From NCBI GenBank assembly GCA_902805475.1, contig CADCSX010000002.1, positions 248,001 through 312,000 on the forward strand: a DNA stretch of 64,000 bases, in the 5' to 3' direction. Below, in pieces: positions 22,714-33,710 of the stretch (position 1 is the stretch's first letter; each line of letters opens with the position of its first letter). Made by a program: the position numbers and the translations under genes. Below the pieces are notes generated by a model. That model worked only from the letters and a program-made list of their open reading frames with translations, was not told where the DNA came from and searched no databases. Origin of the DNA: Entonaema liquescens. Lineage: Eukaryota > Ascomycota > Sordariomycetes > Xylariales > Xylariaceae.

Positions 22714-25700
22714 TCACTCCCTAACCACCTCGATCCTCTCAATAACATCGCCCCCAATCCTCGCGATCTCCGCGAGTATAGCATTCCTATTAACCTCATA
22801 CATCGCATTATCAGCCCCGGCGTCCCCTTTAACACTACTATTACTACCCCTAGAAGGCGTAAGCGAGCACGGCATATGCGCCGTGAACGTGCGCGGGTGC
22901 AGCTGCGGATTCCACAACGCGCCAATGACGGCATCATCCGGCCCGCCGTGGAAGAATAGCAGCGGGCTGGCGTACACCGCGTTGAGCTGCCTGAGGAGGC
23001 TCTGTGCGGGCGGTTCGAGGAGCGGGAGCGCCCTCATGCCCGTCTCCTCGTCGAGGTTCTTGTACCGCGAGCTCCGAATGGACGCCCCTCCGCCGCTGCC
23101 TCGGGTGATGCTCTTAAGGGCCTTCGAAGACAGGTGCAGCAGGACGTCGTAATCGCGCAGCGGGGACTGGAAGAGGCTTCGCAGGCCGAGGTCGACGCCC
23201 TTTTCCTTGACGGCCTTGCACGCGGATCGGGCTAGGCTGGTCATCCGCGTGGCGACGACTTTGGTCGGGCCGTCGTGCGTGTACGCGACGCCGCTTACGT
23301 CGTGGGACGTGGCTACGAAGAGGATCGTGCGGTTCATATTGGGGTCGATCTTGCGCCATGCCTTTAGACGAGTACCGATTTCTAACCGCTGCGAGGTCGA
23401 AAGGGAGTCTGCAGAGTCGACAACAAGGGGCTCGTCGCGCCAATCCCATCTTGATAGCATCAAGAGCGTTCGAAGGAACCCGGTTATCGCGCTGGAGGGA
23501 GCTTGCCAGGGATATGGCTTGAGGAACGCTTGCAGAACGAACAACTCTAGCACCTCTTCATTAAAGTGGCATGATAGCTTGTGACAGTTGAACCAGTGTT
23601 TGGTAAGGCGTATGGATGATGATAGGGCAGGGAATCGAGTACAAAATGTAGAGATAGTTTGGTTGTGGAGCGGTAAATTGGTGTACATCCGCTTGTACAA
23701 GGCAAGTAGTTCGGCAGCTTCAGTACGAACATGGCGCTCAATTGTTTGGTCCTTTGTGCGCCTGTCGAGTAAAGCCTCCTCGAGATCGCTATATACTCGG
23801 AGTCTGAAAGAAGCGCCATCTTCGTAGACTATGTCTAAAAATGCTAGATTTTCGTCGTCGCGGGCTGTGTTCTCCAGCCCGACATGTGTCCTGACGTCCT
23901 CCTTAACTTCCTCTAAGGAACTGACAATTTTAAGAGAAACGCAACCTTCGCTCTCTGAATGGCCGCTAAATTTTCAGGCCATTTGCCGGATACCTCGAAA
24001 GACACGACAACCTCCATTGGCTGTAGCAAAGGTTTCCTGAAGTTGAATTCTGGTACGCATAATGATGTGCGCCGTAAAGCCGTGCTGATAGGAGCTACTT
24101 GCTTTACGTGCAAGGGTAGGCCTTCCAAGTTACGAATATCTCGCTCAAGATTCTCGAACGCCTGCTTGGCCGAATCGAAAGCTGTCTTCTCCGAGGGTGC
24201 GAATGATATGATTTTGGGCACATCCCGTCCGTAGAACTCAAGATCACCATCACCTACCTGGAGCCGCAGCTTCAGGATGTACCGTATGATGGCCTCGCAT
24301 ATTCCAGGGAAGCCCAAATAGCTATATTCTGTCCAGTCGAGGCTCTCAACAATATGTCCGTCGGGAAATTGCCAAAGATCTGCCTTCTCGCCCCAGAACT
24401 CACGGAATTTAGCTGATTCTTTCTTCTCTTCATATGGTGGACCATAATCACGGCCCTGAGACGCCTTCAGGGGATTTATGATAATCCCAACAAGGAGGCT
24501 TGCCTTTTTCGTTTTCGGAACATTTGCTGAAATTGGCCACGTCCCTGTCTCTGGTAGGCTAATGTTAATTAACTGTGCTCGTTCGCCTAGAGCTCTTTTT
24601 ATTGTGTTATATAATTTGAGGCTGAAATCGTAGACAAATCCTTTACGATCGACAGATTCAACACCTTCCTTTGAAGCGGGAAGTTTGACACTTAGAAGAA
24701 TATCAAACGTCTGTAGAGGTTGGTCGGCTTTAACAATGAATAAGGGATCGAACTGATCTTGTGGACTGTCATTGATTGCGGAAAGTGACCATTTGGCTTG
24801 CTCGGTCAGCATAGCTATTGACCATGGAGTCATTTTGTAGAGGACGTTTATCCCACGGGCAGTATCATAGAGGACTGGCATAGATTGACGAAGAGATTCT
24901 GGATCGAGAGAGTCCTTGCCAATAACCAATGCCTTCTTTTGTAGGTTTGCCGAAACAATGTATTGCAGGGTCGCCTTGAATAGCTGTGTGCTATGCAGTG
25001 AAGGCGAAAGCACTGCTTCTCCTTTCCGGCCACCTCCCTGTAAGAGAAGTGCCATTAAGACTGCCCATTCGAAATGACCGAAACCGCCGTTGCTGATATT
25101 ACCATTAAATCCTCGCTGCTGGAGCCATATACGACCTAGAACGCATGCATCTTTGAACGCAGAACAGGACTTCACAGTTCGGTAGAGTAATCGTAAATAA
25201 GAGGGGAATAGACCTTCGGCCTTGAGGGTTGTGTTGTAAAAAGGTGTGGGCACTTTTGTGTCTGTCCCTCCTTCGGATTTTCCTTGCCGTATGGCGTTGC
25301 TGGCTGCCCTGAGCTTTCCCGCTGGAAAGTAGTCTTCTGGCGCGCATGGAATTATCCGGATCGCTGGAATCGATGTTCGACGGGAATTTGACTTTTCTGA
25401 ACTATCATCTCTGCTCACGGTATTTCTCGGTCGAGCAATCAGAATCGGTAATAAAATGTTCCCGTGCATGTGGTCGAAAGTGAATTCGAGGGTTGCGCCC
25501 AACTGCTCGCGAAGATCAGCGGCAATGTAAGCCAAGTAGTATGCCCTCTTATAGAAATATCTCATATTCAAGTAATCTTTCTCTTGGAAGATGGAGGAAG
25601 GCATAACGACAATCATGTCGACTGCCAGATCCGGTTGGGACTTTGTGTTAGTCTTCAGAACCCAGCTGCCGGCCACGTTAACCTCAGCCGGCCTCTCGAA

Positions 25701-26103
25701 AGAGAGTTTGTACGGAGCATCTTTCGTCGGTTGCGGATCGGGATAGGGAATGGTAATGCGACTTGTCTTTTCAAAGCCTGCCGTTACGTCGCCAATCTAA
25801 ACAAAATATAGCAGTTAGACGTGATATTCAACCAGAGGGTTCGAAAGGGGTTGGACTCACGGGACGAGGTTCGTGAGGTTCCGAAGCTTCAATGACATCT
25901 TTAAGCTGTCGCAAAGTATCCTCGACTTCGGAAGATGCCTTGCCATAATCGAACTTCACTTCCTTTAGTAATTCTTCGGTCTCTAGGACGAATGCGCTTG
26001 CGCCGGAAGCACCCATCGTGGAAGCTGTCGCATTTGCAGCTTCGAAAGTCGGCCCACCATCTGCGTGATCCAATTTACGTCGTTTTGCTGTGCTGGGTTC
26101 CAT
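22714..26103 (-). CDS. UTP22: Utp22/Nrap family U3 snoRNP (SSU processome) protein, with one apparent frameshift
   Basis: Component of the UTP-C subcomplex needed for early 18S rRNA processing in the nucleolus. Exon 1 (26103-25861) encodes a basic leader (MEPSTAKRRKLDH) and is joined by a 64-bp intron (GTGAGT, TCTAAC, TTTAG) to exon 2 beginning at 25796. Family signatures are the Nrap core VAGSWVLKT, then MPSSIFQEKDYLNMRYFYK, then FTFDHMHGNILLPIL. The rest continues with the alternating nucleotidyltransferase-like and helical segments of the family. The frame breaks at 23928-23931: it reads LLKLSVP then stop, while the frame one base away continues at once with KIVSSLEEV and runs to the stop at 22714. 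One extra T (plus strand) in that T4 run restores a single frame of 1108 residues, the expected length. Both sides retain normal coding character, and the gene is essential in yeast, so an assembly error is likelier than a dead gene. Confidence 0.88.
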
Positions 26104-27129
26104 TTTCGTATTCGAATGGGTCCTAGGACCAAGAAGTAAAAGTGCACGGATCTAGTTTGTTGAAGTTAATTCTTCGTATCCCCCCCGGCCAATTTTTCAA
26201 TATTTCGAATGGCACTGACCCCATTCGATGTTTGGTAACTTCTCAAGTCCCAAGTCCCAAGTCCCGAGTCCCAAACTTCAAAAAAATTAACCAGAGTTGC
26301 TATATCGATAAGGAATCCCTGTTCGTGGCTCACGCGTTAACAATGTGTGTGGCTGATCGAATTGATCTAGTAGGCTAATCGAATGGATCTCCCCCGGCAC
26401 TCCCCCAGCTCCTTGCATGATCCTCCAAACGTCATCTGCCGATTTCCTGCAAGCACTATTTATTTACATAAGCCTTGAATAAACAATCGATGCCGCTATT
26501 TTCCGAGCTGAAAATAAACATCGTAAAGCTGCCCCAGTACCTGCCCAGTAGTTTCCTTTTAGTTATGGATAACCCGATTTTCTCAGGTACAACACAACGA
26601 TGCGCATACAATAATAGATCCAATCGGGTTCCCCACACTCCGCTTTAACCCTCAAACTGCCGCTGATTGCTTCCGGCGCATCCATTCTACTATTTTGTTC
26701 TATTATTCTAAAGTCATAACCGTTCTAACCTGGGGACCCTCTCTACTCTACCCGGGTATGTTACCCCATCGGAAGTACCTCTTTTTCTTCATAACTTTAT
26801 GTAAGCGCATATGAAGATGGTTAGTCTTTGAATGATATCGAGTAAAACGGGTAACTATCTTTTGTTAGTCGTAGGCTATTTGATTGATTCCATTCCTAGC
26901 CGAGCGTTCTACCGAGCGCGGAGACGAAGGTAAATACAAGGGGTATTACTTTTTCCGCTCAGGATGGAGGAACTCTTTTATTCCTTTCATTTGTCATGTC
27001 TCTGGTAAATATCATAAGATAGATCATTAGCGAGTCTAGCGATTTTATTGTTATATACACTTATTCTGAGTCGTATTCCACCTTGACGATAAGGTTGTGT
27101 ATACCCGCCACATAGACTTCGCTGTCGCC
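26104..27129. promoter_or_regulatory. Divergent promoter region, Utp22 and CoA-transferase genes
   Basis: One kilobase between two start codons pointing apart. It contains a 7-bp tandem repeat (listed separately) on the Utp22 side. No gene is supported, and short frames at 26142-26378 and 26456-26638 lack coding character. Confidence 0.5.
26245..26272. repeat. 7-bp tandem repeat, aagtccc unit
   Basis: Four head-to-tail units (aagtccc three times, then gagtccc) about 140-170 bp upstream of the Utp22 start codon. Confidence 0.85.
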
Positions 27130-28810
27130 ATGCCTTCCGCAGCAGTGTGCATGAGAACGTTGAGAGCGTATTCTCGCTACGGTTCAAATGTAGGTGAAGA
27201 AACCTACCTATCCTATAAATATTAAGAACATGGTCGATTAATTGATCTTTTAGCATGCTAGATTACTTGCCAGGACATTCTCGGCGACGTCTAGGCGTGC
27301 CGAGATCAACAAAGTGTATCCGTCCGCTACCGAGGCTTTAAAAGATATGAAATCAGATTCCACGTTATTATGTGGTGGATTCGGACTTTGCGGTGTTCCG
27401 GATACTCTAATCAACGAGGTTCTAAAGAAACCCGAAATCACAGGCATCACAGCAGTCTCAAACAATGCCGGAACTGATTCCTCCGGCTTAGGGAAGCTCT
27501 TGAAGACTAAGCAGATTAAGAAAATGATTGCTAGTTACATAGGCGAGAATAAGACCTTTGAGCAGATGTACCTTACAGGTGAGATTGAGCTGGAGCTCAC
27601 ACCTCAGGGTACATTGGCCGAACGATGTGCCGCTGGCGGCAAAGGTGTTCCAGCTTTCTATACTCCTGCTGCATTCGGCACCGTAGTGCAGACCGGCGAG
27701 CTACCCCTGAAGAACAAGAGCGATGGAACTCCGGACGTGTTCTCGTATCCGAAAGACGTGAAAGTCTTTAATGGGAAGTCCTATCTTCTGGAGCATGCTA
27801 TTGATGGAGACTACGCCTTTGTCAAGGCTTACAAGGCCGACAAGCTTGGAAACTGCCAGTTCCGTCTCGCTGCTAACAACTTCAACGGTGCCATGGGCCG
27901 AAATGCCAAGGTGACCATCGTTGAAGCCGAACACATTGTCGAGCCTGGCGAGATTCCTCCCGAAGCCGTCCATTTACCGGGTATTTACGTTAAGAGGGTT
28001 ATCCAGAGCACTGCGGAGAAAAACATCGAAAAGTTCACCTGGACGAAGGATGAAAACGACGCAGACGCGAAGAAGGCACTAGGCTCGGGTGACACGGCGG
28101 CTAAGAGGGAGAGAATAGTTCGCAGAGCGGCTAAGGAGTTTAAGAATGGAATGTACGCGAACCTGGGAATAGGTATGCCTATGCTTGCGCCTGGATTCGT
28201 AGGCCCCGAAGTAGAGGTACAGCTCCAGTCCGAAAATGGTATCTTGGGTCTCGGACCGTACCCAAGACCAGGCGAGGAGGATGCCGACCTTATCAACGCT
28301 GGAAAGGAGACCGTCACGCTAAAACCGGGTGCTGCTGTCTTCGGTAGCGAGGAGAGTTTCGGCATGATCCGTAGTGGTCGTATCAACTTGACGATCCTAG
28401 GAGCCATGCAGGTTAGTGCTACGGGTGACCTTGCAAACTGGATGTTACCTGGGAAGGTAAAGGGATTCGGTGGAGCGATGGATCTTGTTAGCAACCCGAG
28501 CGCAACGAAAGTTGTTGTTACGATGGAACACACAGACAAGAAGGGCAACGCCAAGATTGTCAAGCAATGTGCTTTCCCCTTGACGGGCCGGGCTTGCGTG
28601 TCTAGGATCATTACGGAGCTGGTAAGTTCCTAAACCTATCTGTGTACTCCTTCCAAATTCTTGCTAACATATTGCTAGGGTGTTTTCGATGTTGACTTTG
28701 CATATGGTCTTACCTTAATAGAGATTGCAGATGGCGTGACAGTGGATGAGATAAAGAGCAAGACCGAGGCACCATTCCGCGTTGCGGAAGACCTCAAGCC
28801 CATGCTATGA
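27130..28810 (+). CDS. Mitochondrial succinyl-CoA:3-ketoacid CoA-transferase (SCOT/OXCT)
   Basis: Transfers CoA from succinyl-CoA to acetoacetate or a related acid, linking ketone-body or acetate handling to the TCA cycle in the mitochondrial matrix. Exons 27130-27189, 27254-28621 and 28679-28810 give 519 residues, the usual length. The main open frame has no ATG near its start; the first exon supplies MPSAAVCMRTLRAYSRYGSN and, with the next residues (HARLLARTFSATSRR), an Arg/Ser-rich, acid-free mitochondrial presequence. The alpha-subunit part carries the GGFGLCGVPDTL glycine loop. The beta part carries SENGILGLGPYP, in which Glu347 corresponds to the thioester-forming catalytic glutamate. 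The gene is thus the fused alpha-beta eukaryotic form. The last intron ends at TTGCTAG and leads to GVFDVDFAYGLTLIEIADG, a typical C-terminus. Confidence 0.93.
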
Positions 28811-28984
28811 ATTATAGGGGCTAAGGCGTGAATGATAGTGCATAGGTACCTAATATATACCACCAAGTCTTCTACAGTTACTCTTCGACGTACCCAACTA
28901 AGTCTAACCTGGAAGCTACTAATATGAGTCTGTGCATCTAGGTTCATAGATGTATTAGCTTCGGGAAGTCCCCGGGTACCTTAC

Positions 28985-29755
28985 CGCGCGGGGGGGGTAT
29001 TTGAAAATGCTTACAGCAATAATATCAATTTACTGAAATGGATTTATATGAGCATGCAAATGAAACGATCGTTTATTGAATAGTTTTCGTATTAAACATG
29101 GGTTTATATACATAACATGTTTATAATATATAATTATTTCAAGTTGAAATGATTTTGAAATTGTAATATGTTTTTAAAATTGTAATATGTTTTTGAAAAA
29201 GGATACGATTGCGTCATAATATATACGTAATATAAATAAGTATATAAATAAATATAAAATAAAAAAAAGGAATTTAAAGATTACGGGATAAGTGAAGTTC
29301 GAACGCATGATTTTTATTAAAAAAAAATAATTTTTTAAAAAGTTTAACGTATTTATTAATTAATTTAACGGGTAATTAATTCGTTAAGTTAATTATTTAA
29401 TAACATTAATTATATAAAATGTTTAAAATTAACGTATATAATTTTTATACTTAGAATGTTTAATTATAAAATATTATTTAAATGGGGTTTAATTTAAAAT
29501 GATAATTATTCGAAAATGATTTTTAATTTAATATATTTATATACGTAAAATTATATTAAAAATTCGAAAAAAAATTCTAAAAATAAAATAATTACGTAAT
29601 AAAATAATTTTATTTTTTAATATTTTTTTACGTTTAATTTAATTGTAATAATGATTTTTAAAAATTAAAATTAATTTATTTTTTAATATTTTTATATAAG
29701 AATTTTCAAAATTAATATTATCGTTATAAACATTTTCAAATACCCCCCCCGCGCG
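28985..29755. mobile_element. AT-rich element with perfect 25-bp terminal inverted repeats (MITE-like)
   Basis: The left end at 28985-29009 (cgcgc, eight G, then tatttgaaaatg) is matched without mismatch by its reverse complement at 29731-29755. The 721 bp between the arms are strongly AT-biased and contain no long frame. Size, non-coding interior and terminal inverted repeats fit a non-autonomous DNA transposon whose interior has decayed, perhaps by RIP. A clean target-site duplication is not visible; a TTA lies close to both ends but is offset by one base on the left. Confidence 0.6.
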
Positions 29756-30647
29756 TTAAAATATATATTAAATATTTGAAAAAATTTAAAAAAACTTATA
29801 GTAAATATATATAATGGAATAAAGTAAATTTTAAACGTAAATAATTATAAACTTCGAAATTAAATAAGTAATTTAATTGTAAAACGCGTAAATAATAAAT
29901 AATAAATAGTTAAATATTTAATTTATAAAAAAGTAAATCGTAAAATAATAGTTAATAATTAATTAATAAATTGTAAAAATAAAATAATAATTATAAAATA
30001 ATAATTAATAATAAACTAATAAATTAATAAATATAAACTAATAAATGTAAATTAGTAAAAAGTAAAAAGTAAACAATAAACCCGTAGTCGTAACGTAATT
30101 GTAGTTTTGTAATCTCGTAAACTTTTTTTATTTTTTTTATTTTTTTTTTATTGAAGTTGATATGTGTCTACACGACGCCTTCTACTTTTTTTTCTCTTTT
30201 CTATTATATGCTACTTACTTAGGTAGTGACGATGACATGGTTTGAACATGGTCTCGTACGTGTATGTGGTGGTTATTTCTATTTACATCCCATGTAATGC
30301 AGGTACGTGTTTACCCCTGTAACAAGGACATTTTAATGGAAGTAATGACCTAGACTTAACATGTGGGGTTGGAGTTCGACCCCGAGTGAACGCATCCGCA
30401 ACCTTTAAACAAAACAACATTTTACATTGTGACCATGTCTGTACGCGACTGCGACTATAGTAGAATACCAACATGGAATGATAGATTCTGGTTATAGTCG
30501 ATTACCGATGCCTCATATTCTCATATTAAATAATATTCGGCACCTGAGCAGTCGACTTTTTAGTGGTTTTTCACCTCGGGAATGACATCGTTATCGTCAT
30601 CGTCATCGTCATACTAACCGTTAGTAAACAACTTTTTTTATATCAAC
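29756..30647. other. AT-rich flank then ordinary intergenic DNA
   Basis: The AT-rich sequence continues beyond the right inverted repeat to about 30150 as runs of taaataa-type low complexity. From there base composition returns to normal up to the gene at 30648. A short cgtcat repeat lies at about 30590-30612. No gene is supported. Confidence 0.55.
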
Positions 30648-32234
30648 ATGTCTCAACCTCCCAGGTTGGGCCACGCATATACCTACGACCATGCGGCCGG
30701 GGTTGGACTTCGTCATTGGGAAGTACCTGCATTTAAGCATGATATGACCGAATGGCATCGCCGAGTTCCCAACCTAGGTGGAGGGACACTAGATAGGGCG
30801 GCGCCATCCCGAGGCGAAAAGGGGGCCCGCAGTCTTCTTGATATGACAATCAGAGTCGTTGCCGACAACGTTGCCGCACTCGAGATAGGCCAATTAGACG
30901 ACGTCCCTTTTCAAATAACTCTTCGCGTTTGGAAACTCCTTGTTGAAGATAGCCGGTAAGCCTTCTAAATTCGCTAGTCTCATCATCAGGTATTTCTTTG
31001 GCCAATGCTAATCACTTGTAACTCTAGGCCTATACCATTACAGTCGTATATAGTTCTCGCGACGTGCCTCGCGAAGAAGCATCGGGAAGAGGAAACAAAG
31101 CAGTTAATGCCGCGAGGTCTTTTTGCGTTCAACTCTGCCGTGCAATCTCCGTTCGCGCCTTTACACGCCTACATAAAACCGCTTACATCAAGCTCTTTCG
31201 AATTTATCGTTCATCTTACTCTTGCCCACGCTAACACCTCCTTCTCTGAACATGAATTTCTGGCATTGTCGGATCTTAAAAATCTGGGCGTGCTAGAAAT
31301 ATTGGAGCCGAAACGCACGTCTATTCAAGCCTTTCCTCGAATAACTGACTCCATAATCAGACACTGGTCCGAAGTGCCAAACCCGTTTCCCGTCCTCCGA
31401 GTCTTGAGAATCTGGGGGGATGATTTCACCACGTTCAGGTCGCTACCTTACCTAAATAAGTTTCCTTCTCTCGTCGTCTACGACGTCGCTGGTAGGCGGA
31501 GTGACTGGTATGACCGTCTACTACTTTCAAGTCTTAGTTGGGACTGGGAAAGGCCACGTTCCATTCCTAATACTATACGCGATTCCATGTTTAGTTTCTT
31601 TTATCAGCGTGACCCAAGTTTCTTCTTGAGGCCATTTGGGAGGATTGGTGATAGTATTTCACATTCACCTTTTGTGGATAATCATGGGGGAACTTATGGG
31701 ATACCAGGCTCCCAGCCTCAGGGAGTTACAATCATAGAAAGGGACGATATACCGCCCTCTCCCCAGGATAGTTATTTAACGCCAGAGCGATCGGATCGGC
31801 TATCTAATGTGATTTGTTTTCACTATTTAGCATACATGCTTTATTGCCAGATTGGCAGATCATATTCAGACAGGGACCTAGATGCACAGGGCGTATGTGA
31901 TGCCGGCAAGGCATTCGTTATGGGCGATTACCACCCTATTCCACCGAGGCCGTACATCGCAATAAACTTTGGCGCGTGCTGCGAAAACTCACCCTATCGT
32001 TGGGGTCCGGTGTCTGTCCCTTCTTGGGATAGACAATGTCCTTGTGAGGGTCATTCCAGCCTTTTTCAGGCTCACTACACCTTTATACGAAAGAAGAACA
32101 ATAACACAGGAAAACGCGAACGTCAGTCCAGCTCAAATCATGGATCATCTGGTAACGACGGACCATCTGACAGAACAGCTCCCGGTCCAAGCCTGCGAAA
32201 GAAACGAAAGAAGTTCTCTATGGAAGATCTTTAG
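30648..32234 (+). CDS. Protein of unknown function, two exons
   Basis: Exon 1 (30648-30955) ends at GTAAGC inside an Arg codon and joins exon 2 (31028-32234) after a 72-bp intron ending in ACTCTAG, giving 504 residues. There is no signal peptide or membrane span. Residues about 60-125 form an amphipathic helical region (SLLDMTIRVVADNVAALEIG, then the FQITLRVWKLLVEDSR segment). Residues about 170-270 contain short leucine-rich, LRR-like segments (EFIVHLTLAHAN, LKNLGVLEILEP, VLRVLRIWGDDF, KFPSLVVYDVAG). A Cys-containing region follows (ACCENSPYRW, WDRQCPCEG), then a basic tail that could serve as a nuclear signal (LRKKRKKF). The scattered leucine strands recall fungal F-box-less LRR proteins. 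I do not recognise a named family. Confidence 0.75.
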
Positions 32235-32330
32235 GCTGTAATAGATGCTTTAATCAGATATGAGCAGTAAAACATGAGTTTATGCCTGGATAGAGGGTGG
32301 ATCACGGTACTTTGATGAATGCTTTTCAGT

Positions 32331-32533
32331 ATGGATCATCGTCGGGCTGTGATCGTAGGCAAATATGGACTCATGCGCGATGCAACCCGTGCGCGTTATA
32401 GAGCACCGTTCAATCTTCAAGGAGGTAAGTTATCTCAAGATCTCTTCTTTTCTTTTCTTATACTCTCATAGATAACAGCGTTCCCAAGACCAAGTCAGTC
32501 CAAGGGCCAGAGGCCTGGAATCATTCAACCTAA
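32331..32533 (+). CDS. Possible small two-exon gene (51 residues), uncertain
   Basis: An ATG at 32331 opens 31 codons ending at a GTAAGT donor (32425). After a 47-bp pyrimidine-rich intron ending in CTCATAG, the frame continues from 32472 to a stop at 32531-32533, giving 51 residues with basic N-terminal half (MDHRRAVIVGKYGLMRDATR). A TTTTCAG just before the ATG means this could instead be an internal exon of a longer transcript. No family is recognised. The chance of a random match to splice signals is real. Confidence 0.25.
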
Positions 32534-32813
32534 TGGCCTTCTCCAAGACATAGGGACTAGACGATTAAGAAGACGATTAGGAAGCGACTAGCTATGAGTA
32601 TAAACGCTACCCTTAGTAGATACTACTCTATTTTATAATAGAAACGGATGGATTATGTTTCTTGCGACTTTCATTAATATCCCCCTGTGCTTCCTCCATC
32701 TACACTACTCTCGGTATCTCTCTATCTAAGCTCCGGTAAGAAAATGCTGTAGAAACACATATTATCCTTGGGATTTATTTTTTTTGGCTACACATTATAA
32801 TATGACACCCAGC

Positions 32814-33576
32814 TCAAGAACTAATATACTCAATCGTCAGCCCAACACCAGTACAATTCCACCCGTCCACAACCGCCTGACCATCCCCATCGCTCGTGAT
32901 ATCTAATCCTAACCCACAACCGACCCAATACTCCTTAGCTCCCTGTGCACAGGCTAAGGTCGAAGTACCATTAGACGCAGACGCAGACGCAGACGTAGAA
33001 TTACTCCCCGATCCACTACCACTTAAATCGCACTCGAGGGGCGCATACCACCCCTGCCGATCGTTCTCCATGTCTTCTAGCACCCGCGGCTCGACGAAAT
33101 ACACGGCGCTACCGGAGACGTCGGGGCGCGCCTCTGCGATGGCTACGACGACAGTCGCGTTGTTGTCTGCTGTGCTTGGTATCGGTGTCTCGCCGTCGGG
33201 GGCCGAGCATAGGTGCTGCTGCTGGTGGTGTCCCGAGGAGGGGAGGAGGGGAGAAGGAGGGACTGAAGGAGAAGCGGGAGGCAAGCGAGGACGAGGGGTT
33301 AAAGAGCACGCTGGACCCGCTGAGTTGCAGGTACCAGTTGTCGAAGAGGCCGTTGGGTTGGGAGACGCGGATGTGGAAGGGGGACTGGGGAGGAGCAGAT
33401 GGTGGGGTTGGGGTGGAAGTGGTTGTTGTGTTGGCGAAGCGGATGGTGGAAGTCGAGTTAAGGAAGTGTGTGGGAGTGGTTGTAGTAGTGTTAGTCCCGT
33501 TGATAAGGGGTAATATGCGTGTAGAGTTGATGAATGGAGCTAGAGCGGTGGTGTTTAGGGAGGGGAAAGGGGCGCT
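32814..33576 (-). pseudogene. 3' half of a secreted Thr/Ser/Asn-rich protein gene, cut by an LTR retrotransposon
   Basis: Reading on the minus strand from the LTR boundary at 33576, the frame begins directly in SAPFPSLNTT with no start codon of its own. It repeats the same FLNST-type motif (FINSTRIL, FLNSTSTI) found in the 5' half at 41650-42837. It continues with PFHIRVSQPNGLFDNWYLQL, a globular-looking segment, then an acidic Ser/Gly tail ending at 32814 (GWNCTGVGLTIEYISS). The frame changes once between about 33180 and 33284 in a C/T-rich stretch; this is either an indel or an undetected intron. With its promoter and signal peptide 8 kb away beyond the element, this half is unlikely to make the original product. 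Confidence 0.7.
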
Positions 33577-33710
33577 TGTTATCGTGGAAGGATCCACCGA
33601 ACCCACTAAACTAGTACCTATATGTATCTAATATTTTCCTAGAGCTAGATTCTCTTTTAGATATTTTATTTATACAATTTTAAGATTTTAAATTTAATTA
33701 TTTTATGATA
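33577..33710 (+). repeat. Left LTR of element 1
   Basis: A 134-bp repeat opening TGTTATCGTGG and closing in ATGATA, where the partner copy has the canonical ATAACA. It differs from the right copy only by transitions. Confidence 0.85.

Noticed and set aside
29290..29312. GAAGTTCGAACGC in AT-rich DNA, T-arm-like
   Set aside because: No cloverleaf can be drawn around it.
30366..30390. GAGTTCGACCCC resembling a tRNA T-arm
   Set aside because: The flanking bases do not form the T stem, and no D or anticodon arm lies upstream.
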